Source: CAZXNF01 sp050741255
GTDB lineage: Bacteria > Pseudomonadota > Gammaproteobacteria > Burkholderiales > SG8-41
Assembly: GCA_050741255.1 (NCBI GenBank)
Contig: JBOIEQ010000179.1
Span: forward strand, 1 to 8,491
Direction of reading: 5' to 3'
DNA length: 8,491 bases
Of this stretch, positions 1 to 5,922 are shown piece after piece. The position numbers were made by a program, and so were the translations under genes. Each line of letters begins with the position of its first letter. The stretch's first letter is position 1. The notes beneath the pieces are model-generated. The model saw only the letters and a list, made by a program, of their open reading frames with translations, searched no databases and was not told the DNA's origin.

Positions 1-85
1 CCAAAAGGGCCCGTCTGCGTCGTTGCTCGTCGTTGCATAGAGGGGCTATGCGGCCTCCTCGCGCCTAGCAGCCGAGTCCTTTTGG
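1..85. repeat. 85-bp imperfect palindrome, candidate dispersed intergenic hairpin repeat
   Basis: Base i pairs with base 86-i across the whole element. The ends are a perfect 8-bp inverted repeat, CCAAAAGG (1-8) with CCTTTTGG (78-85). The centre is a perfect hairpin, GCATAG (35-40), loop AGGGG (41-45), CTATGC (46-51), which extends outward by two G-T pairs and a G-C pair to base 32. Between them, 10, 12, 13 and 15-18 pair with 68-71, 73, 74 and 76, while 19-31 is mostly unpaired. The left arm also carries a 9-bp direct repeat, CGTCGTTGC, at 18-26 and 28-36. Inner and outer stems share the same centre, so chance is an unlikely explanation. It has no coding capacity and no T-tract after the stem. 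A REP/MITE-like element is the best reading; a terminator of an unseen upstream gene is possible. It may extend beyond the left edge. Bases 86-176 show no clear promoter or gene. Confidence 0.6.
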
Positions 86-176
86 CTCAACGCCGCGCAC
101 GTTTAGGTCCATAACAGGCTCTAGGGGGATGGGGCGCGCGCTCGTGTAAGATTCTTCCGACAAGTCCTCCAGGCAC

Positions 177-629
177 ATGAAAATATTCGATCTCGTCTGC
201 GATCACGGTCACCGCTTCGAAGGCTGGTTCGGTTCGGGCGAGGACTACGAACGCCAGCAACGGAACGCGCAACTGGCGTGCCCCGTCTGCGCCAGCGCGC
301 AGGTGGACCGCGTGCCGTCGGCGCCTTACATCGGCAAGGCCCGCGGCGCGTCCACGCCTGCAGGAGAAGCGGCACCGGCGGCGCCTTCGTCCAGACAGCC
401 GGTCGCCAATATCGGGTCGCAGGCGCTCGAACAACTGATGCGCTACATCGTGCAGAATACGGACGACGTCGGCGGCGGTTTCTCCGAGGAAGCGCGCAAA
501 ATCCATTACGGCGAGTCGGCGGACCGGCGGATCCGCGGCACCGCCTCGACGGATGAAGTGAAATCACTCAAGGACGAGGGGATCGACGTGCTGGCGCTAC
601 CCGGGCATCTCACCGCCCGGCGGCACTGA
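177..629 (+). CDS. DUF1178 family protein
   Basis: This 150-residue protein matches the DUF1178 family of small cytosolic proteins of unknown function, common in alpha- and betaproteobacteria. The N-terminus (MKIFDLVCDHGHRFEGWF, residues 1-18) and the CPVC pair at 35-38 look like a small metal-binding ribbon, with C8, H10 or H12, C35 and C38 as candidate ligands. A variable Ala/Pro-rich linker (about 55-80) leads to the conserved C-terminal half, with an EEARKIHYGE stretch and a DEVKSLKDEGIDVLALPG tail. Length is normal for the family and the gene is intact. The ATG at 177 is chosen because the family motif begins at once after it; the ribosome binding site is weak (AGG four bases upstream). 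It is 66 bp ahead of the stress-protein gene and may be a separate unit. Family assignment is firm; function is unknown and metal binding is inferred. Confidence 0.9.
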   Translation: MKIFDLVCDHGHRFEGWFGSGEDYERQQRNAQLACPVCASAQVDRVPSAPYIGKARGASTPAGEAAPAAPSSRQPVANIGSQALEQLMRYIVQNTDDVGGGFSEEARKIHYGESADRRIRGTASTDEVKSLKDEGIDVLALPGHLTARRH

Positions 630-683
630 GCGGGTACGAATTCCGGCACGCCCACCGTCCACTCTCCACCGTCTACCCTTTAC

Positions 684-688
684 GGAGG
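684..688 (+). promoter_or_regulatory. Strong Shine-Dalgarno of the universal stress protein gene
   Basis: GGAGG lies seven bases before the ATG at 696. It is the clearest ribosome binding site in the window and supports that start. Most other genes here have weak sites or rely on overlap, so the stress protein is probably the most strongly translated one. No convincing -35/-10 pair is visible in 630-683. Confidence 0.75.
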
Positions 689-695
689 AACGACC

Positions 696-1142
696 ATGTT
701 CAAGCATATTCTGGCGCCCACCGATGGTTCCAAGCTGGCCGACAAGGCGGTGCGGCGGGCGATCGAATTCGCCGCCGAAACCAAGGCGCGCGTCACCGTG
801 CTGCACGTGACGCCTCGATTTCCCATGCTGCTGGATGAAAGCTACATGGCGGTGTCCGGCATGAACCTGCAGAAACGCTTCGAACAGGACGCGGCGGCAC
901 GCGCCGCGAAGATCCTGACCGGCGCCCAGAAAGACGCGAAGGCGGCGAAGGTGGAGTGCGAGGGTGTCACGGCGGCGAGCGATGCGCCGTACGAGGAGAT
1001 CGTCAAGCAGGCCAAGAAGCACAAGTGCGACCTCATCATGATGGCTTCGCACGGCCGCCATGGCATCAAGGGGCTGCTCCTCGGGAGCGAAACCGCCAAG
1101 GTGCTGACGCACTCCACGATTCCGGTGCTGGTGTACCGGTAG
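696..1142 (+). CDS. Universal stress protein, UspA family, single domain
   Basis: A 148-residue single Usp domain with a Rossmann-like fold, normally a cytosolic dimer involved in survival under starvation, oxidative or energy stress. The N-terminal strand MFKHILAPTDGS carries the conserved Asp (D10) that contacts adenine in ATP-binding members. The C-terminal nucleotide loop reads ASHG, nine residues, then GS (A117, G120, G130, S131), followed by the typical STIPVLVYR end. This is the G-x2-G-x9-G-S/T ATP motif with the first Gly replaced by Ala, so nucleotide binding is likely but not certain. The middle region (about 45-85) is longer and richer in charged residues and Ala than the strand core. 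It is preceded by a strong GGAGG site. The next gene starts 22 bp downstream on the same strand, so co-transcription is plausible. Family is certain; the specific stress role is not. Confidence 0.93.
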   Translation: MFKHILAPTDGSKLADKAVRRAIEFAAETKARVTVLHVTPRFPMLLDESYMAVSGMNLQKRFEQDAAARAAKILTGAQKDAKAAKVECEGVTAASDAPYEEIVKQAKKHKCDLIMMASHGRHGIKGLLLGSETAKVLTHSTIPVLVYR

Positions 1143-1164
1143 ACCGCCGCTCCCGGTCGTCCCC

Positions 1165-3072
1165 GTGACGATGACCGACGCGGGCGCAGCGATGCCGGCG
1201 GCAGCGCTGCTGCGCCACACGACGGAGTTCCTTCGCCGCTATCCGCCGTTCGACCGGATCGAGGAGGCCGCGCTGCAGTTTGCCGTCACGCGCCTCGACC
1301 TCGCCTATTTTCCCCGCGGCACGACCATCCTGTCGCCCGAACGGGGCGTGCCGGAAGCCCTGCATATCATCCAGAAGGGCACGGTCAGCCTGGCCCAGGC
1401 GCCGGAGCGACGCCATGCCGGCGCGGCGACCGTGACGCTGGGGCCCGGCGAATGTTTCTCCGTCGGCGCACTCCTCGAACGTCGCGCGGTGAGCCACCCG
1501 TATACCGCGGCCGAGGATAGCTTCTGCTACCGGCTGCCGGCGGACGTTTTCGAGGCCCTGTGCGGGCGCAGCGAATACTTCCGCGTGTTCTGCACCGATT
1601 ACCTGAAAGCACTGCTGCGGGAATCGCGGCAGTTGCAGCAGGCCCGCGCCGGCCATGAGGCCAGCGCGCAGGTCAACATGCTGACCCCGATGGCAGCTCT
1701 CTGCAGCACGGACCCGGTGGCCTGCACCCCGGAGACGAAGCTTCGCGAGGTCCTGCGCAGCCTGAGCGAGCGGCGGGTCGGCGCCATGATCGTGGTGGAC
1801 GCTGCGTTCCGCCCGGTCGGCATTTTCACCCGCAGCGACCTGCTCGATCGCGTCATCCTGGCGGGAACATCGCTCGAGCAGCCGATCGGCGAGGTCATGA
1901 CGCGGGATCCTGTCTGCCTGCCGCGGGAGGCCAGTGCGCACGAGGCGGCGCTGCAAATGGCGCAACGGGGCATCCGGCACGTGCTCGTGGTGGAAGGCGA
2001 GGGCGGGCGTCTCGCCGGCATCGTGTCCGAGCGCGACCTGTTCGCGCTGCAAAGGGTGAGTCTGCAGCGCGTCCACGACCGGATCGCCGGCGCCGGCGAC
2101 CGGCCGTCCCTGCAGGCGGCGGCGGCGGACGTGCGCGCGCTGACGGTCAACCTGCTCGGACAGGGCGTGGCCGCGGAACCGTTGACGCAGCTCGTGTCTG
2201 CGCTGAACGACCAGCTGACTGCGCGCATACTGGCGCTGGAAGTGCCACACCACCCGCTCGACGGCGTGCGTTGGTGCTGGCTCGCGTTTGGCAGCGAGGG
2301 CCGTTCGGAGCAGACCTTCGCCACCGATCAGGACAACGGACTCGTCTTCGTCGCGGAGGACATCCCTCGCGCCCGCGCGGCTCTGCTGGCTTTCGCCCGC
2401 GTGACCAACGACACGCTCGACGCCTGCGGCTTTCCGCTGTGCCGGGGCAACATCATGGCGGGTAATCCGGAGCTGTGCCTCACGCCGGACGAATGGAAGG
2501 CGCGCTTCGCCAGCTGGACGCGCGATCCGGATCCGGAAGCGCTGCTCAAGGCGTCTATTTTCTTTGACCTCCGCGCACTCGGTGGCGCGACCGAACTGGG
2601 GCGCGATCTGCGGACCTGCGTGCGGACGCTGGTCGCTGACAACCGGCGCTTCCAGCATCTGTTGGCGGCCAATGCCCTGCAGTCGCGACCGCCGCTAGGC
2701 GTCCTGCGTGACTTTGTCGTCGGCAAGGACGGCACATTGGACCTGAAGACGGAAGGCGCACGGCTGTTCGTGGATGCCGCGCGCATCTTCGCCCTGTCGA
2801 CCGGCGTGGAGGCCACCGGTACGGCGGTGCGTCTGCGGGAGGCGGGGCCGCGCCTGCACATGGCCGCCAGCGAGACGGAAGCTGCTGTCGACGCCTTCTA
2901 TTACCTGCAGTCGCTGCGCCTGCGCGGACAACAGGTCGATCCGGGCGGTGCCGGTGGCCGCAACCGCCTCGATCCGGACACGCTGCACGAAGTGGACCGC
3001 CGCATCCTCAAGGAGGCGCTGCGGCAGGCGCGCCGCCTGCAGACCCGGCTCGCGCTCGACTTCGAGCTATGA
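1165..3072 (+). CDS. cNMP-binding / CBS pair / DUF294 nucleotidyltransferase-like protein
   Basis: A 635-residue cytosolic multidomain regulator. In order: a cyclic-nucleotide-binding-like beta-roll (about 30-150, with PRGTTI and a LGPGECFSVGALLE segment), two CBS domains (about 172-232 and 243-300, the second containing EVMTRDPV and SERDL), a DUF294 putative nucleotidyltransferase domain (about 320-465) and the DUF294 C-terminal substrate-binding-like domain (about 490-630). The nucleotidyltransferase core FGSEGRSEQTFATDQDN (residues 375-391) keeps GS (376-377) and the D-x-D pair (D388, D390) seen in GlnD-type enzymes, so catalysis is conceivable. The beta-roll lacks the canonical R-[ST]-A phosphate-binding signature, so cAMP binding is doubtful; CBS pairs usually sense AMP/ADP/ATP. 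The start is uncertain: GTG at 1165 or ATG at 1171, neither with a clear ribosome binding site. Its stop overlaps the exonuclease start by 4 nt. No target of the transferase domain is established to my knowledge. Confidence 0.9.
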   Translation: MTMTDAGAAMPAAALLRHTTEFLRRYPPFDRIEEAALQFAVTRLDLAYFPRGTTILSPERGVPEALHIIQKGTVSLAQAPERRHAGAATVTLGPGECFSVGALLERRAVSHPYTAAEDSFCYRLPADVFEALCGRSEYFRVFCTDYLKALLRESRQLQQARAGHEASAQVNMLTPMAALCSTDPVACTPETKLREVLRSLSERRVGAMIVVDAAFRPVGIFTRSDLLDRVILAGTSLEQPIGEVMTRDPVCLPREASAHEAALQMAQRGIRHVLVVEGEGGRLAGIVSERDLFALQRVSLQRVHDRIAGAGDRPSLQAAAADVRALTVNLLGQGVAAEPLTQLVSALNDQLTARILALEVPHHPLDGVRWCWLAFGSEGRSEQTFATDQDNGLVFVAEDIPRARAALLAFARVTNDTLDACGFPLCRGNIMAGNPELCLTPDEWKARFASWTRDPDPEALLKASIFFDLRALGGATELGRDLRTCVRTLVADNRRFQHLLAANALQSRPPLGVLRDFVVGKDGTLDLKTEGARLFVDAARIFALSTGVEATGTAVRLREAGPRLHMAASETEAAVDAFYYLQSLRLRGQQVDPGGAGGRNRLDPDTLHEVDRRILKEALRQARRLQTRLALDFEL

Positions 3073-3770
3073 ACCGGTTTGCCAGGTGGTTCGGACAGCC
3101 CCGCGCGCTGGCGGATGCCGCGGCCGAAGCCGTAGACCGCTGGCGCGCCATTCCCGGGCCGGCGCCGGGTCGCCGCGCGGACGTGGCACGGCTGGTCGTG
3201 GTGGACGTCGAGTCGAGCGGGCTGGATCCGGTACACGACCGGCTGCTCGCCATCGGGGCCGTCGCACTTGAAGGCGGGGCACTGGTGCTGGCGCAGAGCT
3301 TCGAGGTCGTCCTGCAGCAGACGGAAGCAAGCAGCGCCGACAACATCCTCGTGCACGGCATCGGCGGCGACGCGCAGCGCGCGGGCGCGCCATCCGCCGC
3401 CGCACTGGGGGCATTTCTCGATTTCGCGCGGCGCGATCCGCTGCTGGCGTTTCATGCGCCTTTCGACCGCACGCTGATCGAACGCGCGTTGCGCGCGCAC
3501 CTGGGCCTGCGTTTCGCGGCGACCTGGCTCGACCTCGCCTGGCTCGCGCCGGCGGTGTGCGGTGAACGCGGCAACCGCGAAAGCACGCTGGATCACTGGC
3601 TGGCCGCCTTCGACATCGAGAACGCCGAGCGGCACAACGCGCTCGCCGACGCAACGGCGACCGCGCAACTTGCACTGGCCGTGCTGGCACGCGCCGCAGC
3701 GCGCGGACTCACTACCGTGGAAGCGCTGCACGGTGCGGCCGAGGCGCAGCACTGGCTGGGTCGTCGATGA
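3069..3770 (+). CDS. DEDDh-family 3'-5' exonuclease (DnaQ/epsilon-like)
   Basis: A 233-residue protein whose exonuclease domain spans about residues 40-215, after an N-terminal extension of about 40 residues. The acidic active site can be followed: Exo I VVDVESSGLD with D46 and E48; Exo II FHAPFD with D133; Exo III HNALAD with H189 and D194 in the H-x4-D spacing of the DEDDh subgroup. In Exo II the residues before the Asp are F-H-A-P-F rather than the usual H-N-A-x-F, so the customary Asn is a His. Homologues are annotated as DNA polymerase III epsilon subunit, but a housekeeping dnaQ is not expected in this setting; a separate nuclease acting on single-stranded DNA or short oligonucleotides is more likely. 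The ATG overlaps the DUF294 stop (ATGA at 3069-3072), implying translational coupling and a functional link. The gene is intact; the substrate is unknown. Confidence 0.88.
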   Translation: MNRFARWFGQPRALADAAAEAVDRWRAIPGPAPGRRADVARLVVVDVESSGLDPVHDRLLAIGAVALEGGALVLAQSFEVVLQQTEASSADNILVHGIGGDAQRAGAPSAAALGAFLDFARRDPLLAFHAPFDRTLIERALRAHLGLRFAATWLDLAWLAPAVCGERGNRESTLDHWLAAFDIENAERHNALADATATAQLALAVLARAAARGLTTVEALHGAAEAQHWLGRR

Positions 3771-3790
3771 GTCCGGTGACCACGTACGCG

Positions 3791-3820
3791 TTGACAGCCG
3801 GCCTCGCTGGCTTGCACAGT
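3791..3820 (+). promoter_or_regulatory. Possible sigma-70 promoter before the acyl-CoA synthetase gene
   Basis: The 73-bp gap between the exonuclease stop and the ATG at 3844 contains a perfect -35 consensus, TTGACA (3791-3796). With an 18-bp spacer the matching hexamer is CACAGT (3815-3820), only 3 of 6 to TATAAT. Transcription would begin some 15-20 bases before the ATG. The -35 is good and the -10 poor, so this is tentative; an activator-dependent promoter would fit that pattern. Confidence 0.3.
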
Positions 3821-3843
3821 GCGGGTGTGAATACCGCCACCCC

Positions 3844-5922
3844 ATGACGCCGCTGCATGCCTTGTTGTCGCCGCGCGCGATCGCCATCGTCGGTGCTTCG
3901 AACGACTTCCGGAAGATCAACGGCCGCCCGCTACGCTTCCTGCAGGAAGCGGGCTACGCGGGCGCGCTGTATCCGGTCAATCCGAAGTACGAAGCCATCG
4001 GTGACCTGAAGTGTTATCCCTCCGTGGCGGCGATCGGCAAGCCGGTCGACCTCGCGATCGTGGCAGTGCCGGCTGCGCTGGTGCTGGCCACGATCGCCGA
4101 TCTTCACCGCGCGCGCACGCCGGCCGCCGTCGTGTTCAGCAGCGGCTTCGGCGAAGGCGGGGAAGCGGGGCAGCGCCTGGAGGCTGACCTCGTCCGCGCG
4201 GCGCGTGCGGCGGGACTGCGCCTGTGCGGGCCGAACTGCCTGGGCCTCATCAACGCCTTTGACCGCGTGGTCGCCACCTTCAGCCAGTACGCGGACGGCC
4301 CGATGCCGCCCGGTCCGGTGGGCTTCGTCACGCAGTCGGGCGCGTTCGGCACCGCGATCGCCGCGCTGGCGCGCGCCCGCGGCATGGGCCTGGGCTATTT
4401 CGTGAACACCGGCAACGAAGCCGATCTGCACTTCGCGGAAGTCATGGACGCGGTGCTCGCCGATCCGCGCATCCGCGTCGGCGCCGGCTACCTGGAAGGC
4501 GTCAAGGATGGCGCTGCGCTGGTCGCGCTGGCCGGGCGCGCACTGGCGGCGGGCAAGCCGCTGGTGCTGACCAAGGTCGGCCGCACCGAGGCCGGCACAC
4601 GCGCGGCGGCGTCGCACACCGGCTCGCTCGCGGGTGCGGACGCCGTGTTCGAAGGCGTCGTTCGCCAGTGTGGCATCGTGCGGGCGCGCAACGAAGAGCA
4701 GATGCTGGATATCGTCGAGGTGCTGGCGCATTGCGCGCTGCCCGCGGGCCGGGGGCTTGGCATCGTCACCCAGTCGGGGGGGGCTGCCGTGCTGATGGCC
4801 GACCGCGCGGAAGAACTGGGCCTGACGGTGCCGACGCTGGGGGAAGGCTCACGGGCCGCACTGCGCAAGGCGATCCCCGGTTTTGGCACCGCCGACAATC
4901 CGGTCGATATCACCGGCCAGTTCGTCGCGGAGCCGGGACTGCTGCGCGAGGCGGTACGCGCGGTGCTCGATGATTCCGCCGTGGACGTCGCCATCATCTG
5001 GCTGCAGTTGATGGACGCGCATGTGGACAAGCTCGTCACGCTGTTCGGGGAGATCAAGGCGTTCGCGCGCAAACCCTTTGTGGTGGCCTGGGTGGCCGCG
5101 CCCGCTGCGGCAGTGACCGGCCTGCATGCGCACGGCATCGCCGTGCTGCGCGGCGCGGAACCGGCGGTGGACGCGGTAGCGGCGCTGACGAATTACGCGG
5201 TCGCGCGCCGGCGGGAGAGCAGTGCAACGCCTGCCACGGTGCCGCCGCCCATCCTCAACGATCTCCCGGCCGGCATTGTGCCCTCGCTGGACGCCGCCCG
5301 TCTGCTCGAAGGCTACGGCGTTGCGCTGGCGCCGGCCGTGGTTGCTGCGAGCGCGGAGGATGCGGTGGCCGCCTCGAACAATCTGGGTTATCCGGTCGTC
5401 CTCAAGATCGAATCGCGGGATATCCCGCACAAGACCGAGTCCGACGGCGTGCGCCTGAACCTGGCCTCGGCGCAGGCGGTGCGCGAGGCCTATGCCGAGG
5501 TGGTGGAGAACGCCCGCGCGTACCGGCCGTCGGCGGGCATCGCCGGTGTACTCGTGCAGCCGATGGCGGGTGGCAGTGTGGAATTGGTGGTGGGCCTGCA
5601 CCAGGATCCGGCCTTCGGCCCGGTCGTGATGGTAGGCCTCGGCGGCATTTTCGTGGAAGTACAGCGTGACGTCGTTTTCGCCCGTGCACCCGTCACGCCT
5701 GCGCAGGCGCTCGACCTGCTCGACGGGCTGCGCGGCCGCGCGATGCTCGATGGCGTGCGCGGCCGGCTGCCGGTGAACCGAACCGCAGTCGCCGAACTGG
5801 TCGCAGCGGTATCGCGGGCAGGGGCTGCGCTCGGGCCTCGCCTCGCCTCGCTCGATCTCAACCCGGTGCGGTGCGGGCCCGAGGGGGCAGTGGCGGTAGA
5901 CTGGCTGCTCGAACTCCAATGA
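3844..5922 (+). CDS. NDP-forming acyl-CoA synthetase (acetate-CoA ligase, ADP-forming family)
   Basis: A 692-residue fused alpha-beta enzyme of the succinyl-CoA-synthetase-like superfamily, which interconverts acid + CoA + ATP with acyl-CoA + ADP + Pi through phosphohistidine. Domains in order: CoA-binding Rossmann domain (about 5-130, beginning LSPRAIAIVGASND), the two succinyl-CoA-ligase-like flavodoxin domains (about 150-460, including VTQSGAFG and VTQSGGAA), and a C-terminal ATP-grasp domain (about 480-690). The catalytic His is H258 in ASHTGSLAG; the second relay His is H529 in SRDIPHKTESDGV. Both are present, so the enzyme should be active. The start at 3844 places the CoA domain at the usual distance; the frame is open back to 3562 but that part lies in the exonuclease gene. 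No clear ribosome binding site is visible. The stop overlaps the ammonia-lyase start. Substrate could be acetate, propionate, a branched acid or an aromatic acid (the feruloyl-CoA synthetase FerA belongs to this superfamily). Confidence 0.92.
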   Translation: MTPLHALLSPRAIAIVGASNDFRKINGRPLRFLQEAGYAGALYPVNPKYEAIGDLKCYPSVAAIGKPVDLAIVAVPAALVLATIADLHRARTPAAVVFSSGFGEGGEAGQRLEADLVRAARAAGLRLCGPNCLGLINAFDRVVATFSQYADGPMPPGPVGFVTQSGAFGTAIAALARARGMGLGYFVNTGNEADLHFAEVMDAVLADPRIRVGAGYLEGVKDGAALVALAGRALAAGKPLVLTKVGRTEAGTRAAASHTGSLAGADAVFEGVVRQCGIVRARNEEQMLDIVEVLAHCALPAGRGLGIVTQSGGAAVLMADRAEELGLTVPTLGEGSRAALRKAIPGFGTADNPVDITGQFVAEPGLLREAVRAVLDDSAVDVAIIWLQLMDAHVDKLVTLFGEIKAFARKPFVVAWVAAPAAAVTGLHAHGIAVLRGAEPAVDAVAALTNYAVARRRESSATPATVPPPILNDLPAGIVPSLDAARLLEGYGVALAPAVVAASAEDAVAASNNLGYPVVLKIESRDIPHKTESDGVRLNLASAQAVREAYAEVVENARAYRPSAGIAGVLVQPMAGGSVELVVGLHQDPAFGPVVMVGLGGIFVEVQRDVVFARAPVTPAQALDLLDGLRGRAMLDGVRGRLPVNRTAVAELVAAVSRAGAALGPRLASLDLNPVRCGPEGAVAVDWLLELQ

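Noticed and set aside
147..152. -10-like TAAGAT upstream of the DUF1178 gene
   Set aside because: The -35 position is a G-run (GGGGGA) with no resemblance to consensus.
652..673. 8-bp direct repeat CCACCGTC (652-659 and 666-673) before the stress-protein gene
   Set aside because: Short and in C-rich sequence; chance is a sufficient explanation and no promoter lies around it to make it an operator.
1066..2658. Long antisense open frame of 530 codons opposite the DUF294 gene
   Set aside because: The translation is Arg/His/Ala-rich with no recognisable domain, as expected for a shadow frame in GC-rich DNA; the plus strand carries a clear multidomain protein.
3562..3843. N-terminal extension of the synthetase by 94 codons
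   Set aside because: The extension overlaps the exonuclease coding region, is not family-like, and the CoA-binding domain starts right after the ATG at 3844.
2901..3920. Antisense frame of 339 codons across the DUF294, exonuclease and synthetase genes
   Set aside because: It runs across three convincing genes and has shadow-like composition.
4849..5919. Antisense frame of 356 codons opposite the acyl-CoA synthetase
   Set aside because: Low-complexity His/Arg-rich composition and no motif, while the opposite strand shows intact catalytic His residues.
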